A model generated the notes under the pieces. That model was not told where the DNA came from. It did no database searches and saw only the letters and a list, made by a program, of their open reading frames with translations. A stretch of DNA of 64,000 nt, taken from NCBI GenBank assembly GCA_963790875.1, contig CAWBQT010000003.1, positions 1,178,001 to 1,242,000 of the forward strand, given 5' to 3'. The translations under genes and the position numbers were made by a program. Source of the DNA: AP-15 sp963790875. GTDB taxonomy: Bacteria > Pseudomonadota > Alphaproteobacteria > ATCC43930 > CGMCC-115725. Below, one piece after another: positions 16,854 to 25,814 of the stretch (positions are counted from its first letter, which is position 1; each line of letters begins with the position of its first letter).

Positions 16854-17654
16854 GTGACGCAAAGTGGCGAGGGGTTTCGTGAAGGCCAGGTCGAGGCTGA
16901 CGGTTTTTCCATCCGTTACATGGCGGCGGGCACGGGCCCGGCATTGGTGCATCTGCACGGTGCCGGCGGGCTGCGCCTGACGCCGGGGCACGATCTGTTG
17001 GCCCGGCAATTCCGGGTCGTCGCCTTCGAGATGCCGGGCTTCGGCTGCTCGCCGGAAAACGACCGCACGCGCGACATGCCGGGACTCGCGGCGACGATGG
17101 CGAAAGCCGCCGCAGCGCTCGGTCTCGATGCGTTCAACCTGATGGGAACGTCGTTCGGCGGCAAGACCGCGCTGTGGCTTGCGGTGCAGGAACCGCGGCG
17201 GGTGACGGCGCTGGTGCTCGAGGCGCCGGCGGCGATCCGGCCCGCCGGCACGCGGGCCCCCTCGGGTCCGCCGGAAGAAATGGCGCGCCGGCTCTTTGCT
17301 CACCCCGAGCGAATGCCGCCGCTGCCACCGGTCGATCCGGCGGTGCGCGCGAAAACCGCGGCACTCGTCGAACGGCTGCGCGGCCCCGATCGCGACGCCG
17401 ACCTCGAGGCGCGGTTGCGCGACGTTACGGTCCCGACCCTGGTGCTGTTTGGCACCGTCGACCGCGTGATCCCGCCCGAGGTAGGGCGTTTCTACAAAGA
17501 ATTGATGCCCAATTGCAATCTTGTCTTTGTCTACGATGCCGGGCATGCGATCAGCAGCGACCGGCCGGAGGCCTTCGCCGAGGTCGTGGCCGATTTTCTC
17601 GAACGGCGCGAGGCCTTCGTCATCAGCCGCACCGACACCGTGATCCATCCTTGA
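16854..17654 (+). CDS. Alpha/beta-fold hydrolase
   Basis: About 266 residues. The oxyanion-hole motif is HLHGAGG, the nucleophile elbow GTSFGG (Ser), the acid Asp in FGTVDRVIPP and the base His in YDAGHAISSDRPE, so the triad is complete. I prefer GTG at 16854 (AAGAGGA upstream). A GTG at 16818 overlapping the previous stop would add twelve residues. As part of a cluster with two monooxygenases it could hydrolyse an ester or a ring-cleavage product, but that is inference. Confidence 0.85.
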   Translation: MTQSGEGFREGQVEADGFSIRYMAAGTGPALVHLHGAGGLRLTPGHDLLARQFRVVAFEMPGFGCSPENDRTRDMPGLAATMAKAAAALGLDAFNLMGTSFGGKTALWLAVQEPRRVTALVLEAPAAIRPAGTRAPSGPPEEMARRLFAHPERMPPLPPVDPAVRAKTAALVERLRGPDRDADLEARLRDVTVPTLVLFGTVDRVIPPEVGRFYKELMPNCNLVFVYDAGHAISSDRPEAFAEVVADFLERREAFVISRTDTVIHP

Positions 17655-17727
17655 AGTTGTGGAGTTGCCCCATCGGGCAAGCGATCGTCGTGAGACACCC
17701 AAGGCGCCATTTGCGGAGGCTTTGGCG

Positions 17728-18915
17728 ATGAAAAACACTGCGACTCTTCATACCGGGCGGCATTTTCTGCAGATCCCGGGGCCGACCAACGTGCCCGAGC
17801 GGGTGCTGCGCGCGATCGCGATGCCGGTCATCGATCATCGCGGGCCGGAATTCGCCGAACTCGGCAAGGAAATCGTCGCCGGCATGAAACGGGTCATGCA
17901 GACCGAGGGGACCGTCGTCGTCTACCCGTCTTCCGGCACCGGGGCATGGGAGGCGGCACTCGTCAACACGCTGTCACCGGGCGATGCCGTCATCATGTTC
18001 GAAACCGGGCATTTCGCCAGCCTGTGGCGCCAGATGGCGGGCCGACTCGGGCTCGCGGTCGAATTCGTGGCTGGCGACTGGCGGCACGGCGTCGACCCGG
18101 CGGTGGTCGAAGAGCGGCTCGCCGCCGACCGCGAACATCGCCTGAAGGCCGTGTGCATCGTCCATAACGAGACCTCGACCGGGGTCGCAAGCCGGGTGCC
18201 GGAGATTCGGGCGGCGATCGACCGGGCGCGTCACCCGGCGCTCTACATGGTCGATACGATTTCGTCGCTCGCCTCGATCGAGTATCGCCACGACGAATGG
18301 GGCGTCGACGTCACGGTCGCCGGCTCGCAGAAGGGGCTGATGCTGCCGCCGGGGCTCGGTTTCAACGCGATTGCGAAAAAGGCGCTCGGTGCCGCGAAGA
18401 CGGCGCGGCTGCAGCGCTCCTACTGGGACTGGGAGGCGATGCTGGAAACCGGCCGCACCGGATTTTTCCCCTATACGCCGGGGACGAACCTGTTGTTCGG
18501 CCTGCGCGAAGCCTTAGCCATGCTGCTCGACGAAGAGGGGCTGCCGGCGGTGTTCGCCCGCCATGCCCGCCACGCCGAGGCGACCCGACGCGCCGTCGCC
18601 GGCTGGGGCCTCGAAGTGCTGTGCGCCGATCCGCGCGAATATTCGAACAGCCTGACCGCGGTCATGCTGCCCGCCGGGTTCGACGCCGATCGGCTGCGGC
18701 AGATCATCCTCGAGGCTTTCGACATGTCGCTCGGCACCGGTCTCGGCCGGCTCAAAGGCCGGGTTTTCCGCATCGGCCATCTCGGCCATTTCAACGATCT
18801 GATGCTGTCCGGCACGCTCTGCGGCGTCGAAATGGGGTTGCACCGCGCCGGCATCCCACACCGCGCCGGCGGCGTCGCCGCCGCCCTCGAATTCCTTTCG
18901 GCGGCGAATAGCTGA
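17728..18915 (+). CDS. Class V aminotransferase, serine-glyoxylate/alanine-glyoxylate type
   Basis: PLP enzyme of 395 residues. Near the N terminus is IPGPTNVPERVLRA, typical of the serine-glyoxylate aminotransferase group. The PLP-lysine is in VTVAGSQKGLMLPPGL and the cofactor-binding region in YPSSGTGAWEAAL. The C-terminal part includes FRIGHLGHFNDLM. The ATG at 17728 has GGAGG nine bases upstream. It transfers an amino group to glyoxylate or pyruvate from serine or a related amino acid. It follows the hydrolase by about 70 bases, and its stop overlaps the probable cytochrome b561 start. Confidence 0.9.
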   Translation: MKNTATLHTGRHFLQIPGPTNVPERVLRAIAMPVIDHRGPEFAELGKEIVAGMKRVMQTEGTVVVYPSSGTGAWEAALVNTLSPGDAVIMFETGHFASLWRQMAGRLGLAVEFVAGDWRHGVDPAVVEERLAADREHRLKAVCIVHNETSTGVASRVPEIRAAIDRARHPALYMVDTISSLASIEYRHDEWGVDVTVAGSQKGLMLPPGLGFNAIAKKALGAAKTARLQRSYWDWEAMLETGRTGFFPYTPGTNLLFGLREALAMLLDEEGLPAVFARHARHAEATRRAVAGWGLEVLCADPREYSNSLTAVMLPAGFDADRLRQIILEAFDMSLGTGLGRLKGRVFRIGHLGHFNDLMLSGTLCGVEMGLHRAGIPHRAGGVAAALEFLSAANS

Positions 18916-19526
18916 GCGCGCACGACGCGGGAGCGGCCGGCCCCGAAGCACACCTTCCCGCCGGCTACGGACCGGTTGCCCGCACCCTGCATTGGCTCGT
19001 CGCCGGGCTCCTCGTCGCGGTCGTGGTCCTCGGTTGGGCGATCCTCGCAGCGCCGGACAACAGGCCGTCGCGCGAATTGCTCCTGTTGTGGCACCGCGCG
19101 CTGGGGCTCGTCATCCTCGCCCTGATGCTGTTTCGCCTGGCCTGGCGCCGGCGGCATCCGCCGCCGCCGCTGCCGCCGAGCGTCGCGCCACTGCGGGCGG
19201 CGATTGCCGGTGCCACGCATCTGTCGCTTTACGCTATCCTGATTGCGATGCCGGTCACCGGCTACGTCAACGCCGCGGCAGCGGGCCATGCCGTGAGCCT
19301 GTTCGGGCTCCTCTCGGTGCCGCCGCTCTTGTCCGCGAACGGCCGGCTGTCACAGGTCGCGATCGCGCTTCACTTGGCCGGGCAATACGCAATCTATTTT
19401 CTCGTTTTGCTCCATCTCGCCGGTGCGCTGCATCACGCCGTCCGACGCGACGGCGTGGCCGCGCGCATGCTGCCATGGCTCTCCCGCTTAAAGGGCCGTT
19501 CGCAACCGCTGCGAGCGGCGGGGTGA
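18912..19526 (+). CDS. Cytochrome b561-family protein, probable CTG start
   Basis: Four membrane segments with histidines placed as haem ligands: RTLHWLVAGLL, LLLWHRALGLV, AGATHLSLY and LVLLHLAGALHH. The reading frame is open only from a TAG at 18909-18911. Before the first conserved His there is no ATG, GTG or TTG, only CTG at 18912. That CTG overlaps the aminotransferase TGA as CTGA. An ATG-only caller would start at a later codon (19023) and lose the first membrane helix and one haem ligand. It is likely a quinone-linked electron carrier. Confidence 0.75.
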   Translation: MSAHDAGAAGPEAHLPAGYGPVARTLHWLVAGLLVAVVVLGWAILAAPDNRPSRELLLLWHRALGLVILALMLFRLAWRRRHPPPPLPPSVAPLRAAIAGATHLSLYAILIAMPVTGYVNAAAAGHAVSLFGLLSVPPLLSANGRLSQVAIALHLAGQYAIYFLVLLHLAGALHHAVRRDGVAARMLPWLSRLKGRSQPLRAAG

Positions 19527-19683
19527 GCACCGCGGAGCAATTTCGTCGAAAACCGGACCAACGCCCGTTTCGGGCCGATCCGGATCGGGCCGGCGGATTG
19601 CGGCGTTCACTGGGCGAGGCGGCAGGCGGGTGCCGCCTGTCGACACGACGGGTCGGCGCTGCGCCCGACCGCGCCAGCCAGGG

Positions 19684-20415
19684 ATGGACGTGAGCGAGTT
19701 GCAATACCTGCCGTTCGACCTGCCGCATTTGTCGCTGCTGGCAGTGATTTATTTTGTCCTGGTCGTGTGGATCGAAGTGCGGGCATTTCGGCTCGCTTCA
19801 CTGCAGATGGGGCTCTCATCCCATGCCGCACTGATCTTCTTGCTGGCTTCGCTCGGCGGCAGCTACTTGAACATCCCGGTGGCGCAACTGCCCGAGCGCC
19901 AGATCGCTTCCGGACAAATCATCGCGTTTTTCGGCATGATGTACGTGATCCCGACGGTGACCCATTGGCCGGGCACGGTGATCGCCGTCAATGTCGGCGG
20001 CGCCGTTATCCCGGGGCTGCTGTCGTTCTATCTCTTCATCAGAAACAGGCTGTGGCCCAGCGGCATCTTCGCGGTCGCCGTGGTCGCCGCCGTGTGCCAT
20101 TGGCTGGCGCGCCCGATACCCGGTCTCGGGATCGCGCTCCCGACCTTCGTGCCGCCCCTGTCGGCGGCAGCGGTGGCACTCATCCTGTCACGGCGCAATG
20201 CGCCCGCCCTCGCCTATGTCGGCGGCTCGATCGGATGTCTGATCGGCGCCGACCTACTCAATTTGAACAAGCTGCAGGGGCTCGGAGCCCCGGTTGCTTC
20301 GATTGGCGGCGCCGGCACTTTCGACGGGATCTTTCTGACCGGCATCCTTGCGGTGTTGCTTGCGAGCCTTTTCGCCGGGCGCGGCCGCGCAAGGCATCGC
20401 GAGACGCGGCGATGA
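19684..20415 (+). CDS. DUF1614-type integral membrane protein
   Basis: About 243 residues with seven or so hydrophobic helices and the conserved segments FRLASLQMGLSSHAALIFLLASLGGSYLNIPV and GAGTFDGIFLTGILAVLLAS, split by a polar DLLNL loop. This layout fits the DUF1614 family, whose function is unknown. ATG at 19684 and GTG at 19690 are both possible starts; AGGG lies better spaced for the GTG. It converges on the DUF2794 gene with only nine bases between. Confidence 0.7.
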   Translation: MDVSELQYLPFDLPHLSLLAVIYFVLVVWIEVRAFRLASLQMGLSSHAALIFLLASLGGSYLNIPVAQLPERQIASGQIIAFFGMMYVIPTVTHWPGTVIAVNVGGAVIPGLLSFYLFIRNRLWPSGIFAVAVVAAVCHWLARPIPGLGIALPTFVPPLSAAAVALILSRRNAPALAYVGGSIGCLIGADLLNLNKLQGLGAPVASIGGAGTFDGIFLTGILAVLLASLFAGRGRARHRETRR

Positions 20416-20424
20416 ACGATTCGG

Positions 20425-20784
20425 TTACGCCGGTCCGGTCGCGACCAGGCTGAGTCGCGTCCGAAAGAAGTCGAGCGCTTCGGCGAGGCTGCGCGCGGCG
20501 CGCAGCTTTTGCCGGCCGCGCCGCACCGCGAACTCGGCGGGGCGATCCGCCGTGCCGGCAATCTTAACGATGCTGTAGACCGCTCCTTCCTGGGAGTGGC
20601 GGAACACCGAAAACAGCGCGATGCCGTCGCGGTGGTCGATCGCATAGTCGCGCCATTCGCCGCGGATCACATGGCGGCTATAGAGGCCGAGGAGTTGGTT
20701 CAGTTCGGGGCGGGTGAAATAGATCGTCCGCTGCCGCATCCGATAATCGCCGAGGGCCAAGACCGTTGCGCTGTTCCGGCTCAT
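20425..20784 (-). CDS. DUF2794 family protein
   Basis: 119 residues. The core IYFTRPELNQLLGLYSRHV and EWRDYAIDHRDGIALFSVFRHSQE matches DUF2794, a small cytoplasmic family found in alphaproteobacteria. No function is established. An internal ATG at 20739 would remove fifteen poorly conserved residues and is a possible true start. The gene stands alone between convergent and divergent neighbours. Confidence 0.8.
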   Translation of the reverse strand: MSRNSATVLALGDYRMRQRTIYFTRPELNQLLGLYSRHVIRGEWRDYAIDHRDGIALFSVFRHSQEGAVYSIVKIAGTADRPAEFAVRRGRQKLRAARSLAEALDFFRTRLSLVATGPA

Positions 20785-20946
20785 CGCTATCCACCGCCAG
20801 CCGCCATTGTCATGGAGTGTTCCCGATTTCGCGCGCCGCGTCCAGCCGCCTCGCGCGGCACCGGGCCGGCTTCGCTATTGCCGGCCTGCTCGCCGGCGCC
20901 ATAAGTTCGCAACCGCAAACTCGTCCGGCAACGGTGGAGAGAGCGG

Positions 20947-22050
20947 GTGGACGAGGTCGAATGCGTCGTCGTCGGCGCCGGCGTGGTGGGTCTCGCCGCA
21001 GCGCGGGCATTGGCGCTCGCCGGCCGCGAGGTGCTCGTCGTCGAGCGCGCCTTCACGATCGGGTTCGAGACCTCATCGCGCAACAGCGAGGTGATCCATG
21101 GCGGGATCTACTACCCGGCGGGCAGCCTCAAGGCGAAGAGCTGCGTCGAGGGCCGCGAGCGGCTCTATGCTTATTGCCGTGAGCGAGGGGTGCCGCATGC
21201 CCGGCTCGGCAAGCTGATCGTCGCCGCCGCCGACGCTGAGATTGCCGGCCTCGAAGCGATCGCCGCGGCGGCGCGGGCAAACGGCGTCGCCAACCTCGAA
21301 TGGCTGAGCGGGGCGCAGGTCCGCCGCCTCGAACCGGCGCTGCGTTGCGTCGCGGCACTGCTGTCGCCGGAAACCGGCATTATCGATAGCCACGCGCTGA
21401 TGCTGGCCTATCAGGGGGATGCAGAGGCCGCCGGGGCGACGGTAGTATTGCGTGCCCCGGTTCTGTCGGGCCGTGTTCGCCGCGGCGGCTTCGACCTCGA
21501 GATCGGTGGCGACGAGCCGATCGCACTGGGTTGCCGCATGTTGGTCAACGCCGCGGGCCTCCAGGCCCCGGCGCTCGCCCGCCTGATCGAGGGGGTGCCG
21601 AAGGAAACGATCCCGCCGGCCTATTTCTGCCGCGGCGTATATTTCACGCTGTCGGGACGGGCGCCGTTTCGGCGCCTTGTCTACCCGGTCCCGGTGGCCG
21701 GCGGCCTCGGCATCCACCTCACCCTCGATCTCGCCGGTCAGGCGCGGTTCGGTCCGGACGTCGAATGGATCCCGGCTATCGACTATGCCGTCAATCCGGC
21801 GCGCGGCCGCGCCTTTTATGCGGCGATCCGCGACTACTGGCCCGATCTGGCGGACGGCGCCCTGCAGCCCGGTTACGCCGGGATCCGGCCGAAGATCACC
21901 GGGCCCGGCGAGCCGGCAGCCGATTTTCGCGTTCAGGGACCGGAAATCCATGGCGTGCCGGGTCTCGTCAATCTCTATGGTATCGAGTCGCCAGGCCTGA
22001 CATCGTCCCTGCCGCTGGCCGACACGGTGGTAGATCGCCTGGCGCGCTGA
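20947..22050 (+). CDS. FAD-dependent oxidoreductase, L-2-hydroxyglutarate dehydrogenase-like
   Basis: 367 residues, DAO superfamily. The dinucleotide fold is VVVGAGVVGLAAARALA, followed by TSSRNSEVIHGGIYYPAGSLKAKSC, a motif diagnostic of the LhgO/L2HGDH group, and a C-terminal FAD-contact segment LYGIESPGLTSSLPLAD. Members oxidise L-2-hydroxyglutarate to 2-oxoglutarate and pass electrons to quinone or oxygen. GTG start at 20947 with GGAGAG upstream. It is followed 21 bases later by alanine dehydrogenase, so both may serve amino-acid/keto-acid metabolism. Confidence 0.85.
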   Translation: MDEVECVVVGAGVVGLAAARALALAGREVLVVERAFTIGFETSSRNSEVIHGGIYYPAGSLKAKSCVEGRERLYAYCRERGVPHARLGKLIVAAADAEIAGLEAIAAAARANGVANLEWLSGAQVRRLEPALRCVAALLSPETGIIDSHALMLAYQGDAEAAGATVVLRAPVLSGRVRRGGFDLEIGGDEPIALGCRMLVNAAGLQAPALARLIEGVPKETIPPAYFCRGVYFTLSGRAPFRRLVYPVPVAGGLGIHLTLDLAGQARFGPDVEWIPAIDYAVNPARGRAFYAAIRDYWPDLADGALQPGYAGIRPKITGPGEPAADFRVQGPEIHGVPGLVNLYGIESPGLTSSLPLADTVVDRLAR

Positions 22051-22071
22051 CCGCAGCAGCGGAGCGTCGTG

Positions 22072-23190
22072 ATGCTGATCGGCGTGCCCAAGGAAGTGAA
22101 GACCCAGGAGTATCGCGCCGGCCTCGTACCGGGCAGCGTGCGCGAATTGGCGCATCACGGCCACCGCGTGATCGTCGAGAGCGGTGCCGGGGCCGCGATC
22201 GGTTTCGACGATGCGGCCTACCAAGCGCTCGGCGCCGAGATTTTCGGCACCGCCGCCGAAGTCTTTGCCGCGGCGGAGATGATCGTCAAGGTCAAGGAGC
22301 CGCAGCCGCATGAGGTGTCGGCGCTCAGGCCGGACCAAATCCTCTTCACCTACCTGCACTTGGCCGCGGACCAGGAGCTGGCGCGGCGGCTCACGCATTC
22401 GGGCATCGTCGCGATCGCCTACGAAACCGTGACCGACGGCCGCGGCGGCCTGCCGCTCCTGGCACCAATGAGCGAGGTCGCCGGCAGGATGGCGGTGCAG
22501 GTCGGCGCCCATTGCCTGGAAAAGGAGCAGGGCGGCATCGGCGTTCTGCTCGGCGGCGTGCCGGGCGTTCAGGCGGCCAAGGTGGTCATTCTTGGGGGCG
22601 GCGTTGCCGGCACCAACGCGGCGCGCATGGCGATGGGAATGGAGGCATGGGTCACCGTCATCGACCGCTCGCTGCCGCGACTCTACGAACTCGACCTGCA
22701 ATTCGGCGCCCGCCTTCACACCCTCTACGCGACGATCGAGACTATCGAGCGCGAGGTCGCCGCCGCCGATCTCGTTATCGGCGCCGTGCTGATCCCCGGC
22801 GCCGCCGCGCCAAAACTCGTCAACCGCGCACTCGTCCGGGCAATGCGCCCGGGAACGGTCGTCGTCGACATCTCGATCGACCAAGGCGGCTGCTTCGAGA
22901 CCAGCCGGCCGACGACGCACGATGCGCCGACCTACATCGAAGAAGGGGTCGTGCATTACTGCGTGACCAACATGCCGGCTGCTGTCGCGCGCACCTCGAC
23001 GGTGGCGCTCAACAACGCGACCTTGCCGTTCGTGCTGGCGATTGCCGACCGCGGCTGGCGGGCGGCGCTGCGCGACGATCCGCATCTGCGCGATGGCTTG
23101 AACATCTGCCGCCGCCGGATAACCCACCCGGCGGTGGCGCACGCCGTCGCGCTGCCGCTGACAACGCCGGAGCAGATCTTGGCGGAATGA
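22072..23190 (+). CDS. ald: Alanine dehydrogenase
   Basis: 372 residues, NAD-dependent oxidative deamination of L-alanine to pyruvate. Family marks: IGVPKEVKTQEYRAGLVP at the N terminus with the substrate Arg and Lys, VKVKEPQPHE, FTYLHLAAD with the catalytic His, and the nucleotide fold VVILGGGVAGTNAARMAMGM. ATG at 22072 has GGAG seven bases upstream; the GTG at 22069 is too close to it. It is probably cotranscribed with the upstream oxidoreductase. Confidence 0.95.
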   Translation: MLIGVPKEVKTQEYRAGLVPGSVRELAHHGHRVIVESGAGAAIGFDDAAYQALGAEIFGTAAEVFAAAEMIVKVKEPQPHEVSALRPDQILFTYLHLAADQELARRLTHSGIVAIAYETVTDGRGGLPLLAPMSEVAGRMAVQVGAHCLEKEQGGIGVLLGGVPGVQAAKVVILGGGVAGTNAARMAMGMEAWVTVIDRSLPRLYELDLQFGARLHTLYATIETIEREVAAADLVIGAVLIPGAAAPKLVNRALVRAMRPGTVVVDISIDQGGCFETSRPTTHDAPTYIEEGVVHYCVTNMPAAVARTSTVALNNATLPFVLAIADRGWRAALRDDPHLRDGLNICRRRITHPAVAHAVALPLTTPEQILAE

Positions 23191-23285
23191 GAAAATTGCA
23201 GGAAACGGCCCGATTGGCTGAGCTTCGGCTATGGACCGCCGCGCCGGGCGTCCCCATCTGAGACCAAACGATCCAAGACGGGGAA

Positions 23286-23927
23286 ATGGCGCTCCTTCCG
23301 ATCACCGCATCGGCGCGGATCGATCCTTTCGTCGAGCCGTCGGCCGACCCCGAGCTGGCGCGCGGAGCAGCGATCGACGAGGCGGCGATCGCGGCGATCA
23401 CGGATCTGCATCGTGAAGTCTTCCCCGCGGGCGGCGCGATCCTCGACCTGATGTCCGGCTGGGTCGGCCACCTGCCGCCCGAGGTGCCTTATTCCCGGGT
23501 CGTCGGCGTTGGCGCCAATGCCTGCATCCTGGCCGAGAACCCGTTCCTCGACGAATGGCGGGTGCAGGACCTGAACCAGGATCCGCGGCTGCATTTTGTC
23601 GCCGGCGAGTTCGACGGGGCGGCACTGTGCGCCTCGATCCAGCAGCTGACGCGGCCGGGCGAATTGATCCGCGAAGTCGGCCGGGTACTGAAGCCGGGTG
23701 CACCGCTTGTCGTCGCCTTCTCGCGGCGCTGCTTGCCGGCGCGGGCGATCGGCTGCTGGTGCCTGCTCGACGACACCGGTCATCTGTGCCTGGTCGCGCA
23801 GCATTTTGCGCAAGCCGGCAATTGGGCCGACATTCGCTGCCTCGATCGCACGCCGCCCGGCGGCGGCGATCCGGTTTACGCAGTGATCGGCCGCAGCCTC
23901 GGCGAGGCGCCTGCCGGTCACGATTGA
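23286..23927 (+). CDS. SAM-dependent methyltransferase-like protein
   Basis: 213 residues. The region AILDLMSGWVGHLPP corresponds to motif I of class I methyltransferases, but it is not the usual GxGxG. REVGRVLKPGAPLVVAFSRRC matches the post-motif strand of UbiE-like enzymes. The poor motif I suggests altered or absent SAM binding. The substrate is not predictable. It lies between alanine dehydrogenase and the convergent apt gene. Confidence 0.7.
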   Translation: MALLPITASARIDPFVEPSADPELARGAAIDEAAIAAITDLHREVFPAGGAILDLMSGWVGHLPPEVPYSRVVGVGANACILAENPFLDEWRVQDLNQDPRLHFVAGEFDGAALCASIQQLTRPGELIREVGRVLKPGAPLVVAFSRRCLPARAIGCWCLLDDTGHLCLVAQHFAQAGNWADIRCLDRTPPGGGDPVYAVIGRSLGEAPAGHD

Positions 23928-23951
23928 GAGGGCGCTGCCGGCGGACGATCC

Positions 23952-24545
23952 TCAACCCGCTCGCTCGCCCCACCAATCCGTTGGACCAAGTCCGGAAGAG
24001 TCGCGAGGCCGGCGCCTCGAGCGGATGGCTATGAGTTCGTAGGCGACCATCGAGGCGAGCGGCACGTCGAGGCGGCTGCGACCTTGCAGGAAGCTCAGCT
24101 CGATGATGCAGCCGGCACCGGCGACGAGCCCGCCGCGTTGGCGGACGAGGTTGATCGCCGCCTGCATCGTGCCCCCGGTTGCCAACAGATCATCGACAAT
24201 GACCACCCGCTGACCGGGGCCGATCGCATCTTCCTGGATTTCGATCGTATCGCTGCCATATTCGAGGTCGTAGGTGAAACGCACGGTCTGGCCGGGCAAC
24301 TTGCCTTGCTTGCGAACCATCGCGAAGCCGAGCCCGAGTTCGTAAGCGAGCGGTGCCGCGACCAGAAATCCGCGGGATTCGATGCCGACCAGAAGATCGG
24401 GCCGATGCGGGCGCACCGCCTCGGCGAGGCTCTTGACCGTTGCCTGCCACGCGCTCGGCTGCGCCAGCAAGGTGGAGATGTCATAAAACAGGATGCCGGG
24501 CCGCGGAAAATCGGGGATCGAACGGATGTGTTGCTTGAGGTCCAT
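23952..24545 (-). CDS. apt: Adenine phosphoribosyltransferase
   Basis: 197 residues. PRPP-binding motif VVIVDDLLATGGT, N-terminal IRSIPDFPRPGILFYDISTLL and VGIESRGFLVAAPLAYELG are all typical of APRT, which makes AMP from adenine and PRPP. The ATG at 24545 has GGAGAG eight bases upstream; the long upstream extension in the same frame is not coding. The C-terminal fifteen residues are longer than usual for the family. Confidence 0.93.
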   Translation of the reverse strand: MDLKQHIRSIPDFPRPGILFYDISTLLAQPSAWQATVKSLAEAVRPHRPDLLVGIESRGFLVAAPLAYELGLGFAMVRKQGKLPGQTVRFTYDLEYGSDTIEIQEDAIGPGQRVVIVDDLLATGGTMQAAINLVRQRGGLVAGAGCIIELSFLQGRSRLDVPLASMVAYELIAIRSRRRPRDSSGLGPTDWWGERAG

Positions 24546-24675
24546 CGTCTCTCCGTGGCCGCGGCGCAGGTCGGCGCTGGGGCGGCATAGCGGCTTTTTG
24601 CTTCGTTGGGAAGCGTGCCGTCGACGCGTCGAACAGCAAACTGCAGAACCTTGCCGGATGCCTGACTGAGAACCC

Positions 24676-25812
24676 ATGCCGCCCGTCGCTGCCTCGCTCC
24701 ACGCCAGCGAAGAACCGGGATCGCTGCTTCTGACGGCCGGCGGCGAATGGCTCGTCGAGACGGCCGCCGAACTCGATCGCCGACTGCGCGCATTGCGGCT
24801 GCCGAAGGACCGGCGCGTCACGATCGATCTCGCCGGGGTCGACCGGCTCGATACCGCCGGCGCCTGGCTCCTGTTGCGCACCGAGCGCGACCTTGCGGCA
24901 CTCGGCAATGCCGTCGAGATGCTGAACCTGCGTCCGAACTTGGGGCCGCTCGTTGATCAGGTGCGCGCCGCCGGCAAGATCGCTCCGGCGCGCCATCCGC
25001 GGCCGGCGCACCACACGCTCATAGGCTTTCTCGGCAGCATCGGCGAAATCTCGGTCGGCCTCTGCACGCGCACCTACAGCATTCTTAGCTTTCTCGGCGT
25101 CATCAGCGCGACGGCGGTCCAATTGATCCGCCACCCAAGCCGGCTGAATGTGACGGCGATCGCCGTGCAGATGGAGCAGACCGGGGTGAATGCGCTGCCG
25201 ATCGTCGGCCTCCTCACCTTTCTGATCGGCGTCGTCATCGCCTATCAAGGTGCCGACTATCTGCGCTATTACGGTCTCGAGAGCTATACGGTTCAATTAA
25301 CCGCGTCGAGCGTCCTGCGCGAACTCGGGGTGCTGCTGACCGCGATCATCCTAGCCGGCCGGTCCGGCAGCGCTTTCACCGCCCAGATCGGCACGATGCG
25401 GGTTAACGAAGAGATCGACGCGATGCGCACGATCGGCCTCGACCCGGTCGAAGTTCTGGTTTTGCCGCGGCTTTTCGGGCTGATGCTGACGCTGCCGATG
25501 TTGACGCTCTGGGCCAATTTAATGGGAATTCTCGGCGGCTGGCTGATGGTGTGGGCGGTGCTCGGCATCGGCAGCCAGGAATTCTTCGAGCATCTGTCCG
25601 CGCTCTACCGATCGAGCTATTGGATCGGGTTGATCAAGTCGCCGTTCTATGCGGTCATCATCGCCCTTATTGGCTGCTATGAAGGCTTTCAGGTGGCGGG
25701 CAGCGCCGAGAGCGTCGGCCGCCTGACCACCTTGGCGGTGGTCGAGGCGATCTTTCTCGTGATTGTGACCGACGCGGTGTTCTCGATATTCTTTTCGGCG
25801 GTGCAGATTTGA
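24676..25812 (+). CDS. MlaE-family ABC permease with N-terminal STAS domain
   Basis: 378 residues. Residues 20-100 are a STAS fold (TIDLAGVDRLDTAGAWLLLRTERDL), the domain that is a separate MlaB protein in enterobacteria. Residues 115-378 are the MlaE permease with five to six helices and the family signature ELGVLLTAIILAGRSGSAFTAQIGTMRVNEEIDAM. With the following ATPase, MCE protein and lipoprotein it forms an inner-membrane complex that moves phospholipids between membranes. Its stop overlaps the ATPase frame. Confidence 0.92.
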   Translation: MPPVAASLHASEEPGSLLLTAGGEWLVETAAELDRRLRALRLPKDRRVTIDLAGVDRLDTAGAWLLLRTERDLAALGNAVEMLNLRPNLGPLVDQVRAAGKIAPARHPRPAHHTLIGFLGSIGEISVGLCTRTYSILSFLGVISATAVQLIRHPSRLNVTAIAVQMEQTGVNALPIVGLLTFLIGVVIAYQGADYLRYYGLESYTVQLTASSVLRELGVLLTAIILAGRSGSAFTAQIGTMRVNEEIDAMRTIGLDPVEVLVLPRLFGLMLTLPMLTLWANLMGILGGWLMVWAVLGIGSQEFFEHLSALYRSSYWIGLIKSPFYAVIIALIGCYEGFQVAGSAESVGRLTTLAVVEAIFLVIVTDAVFSIFFSAVQI

Positions 25813-25814
25813 GC

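Noticed and set aside
21073..23142. 689-codon minus-strand open frame
   Set aside because: Antisense to the L2HGDH-like and alanine dehydrogenase genes, which have clear motifs and start signals.
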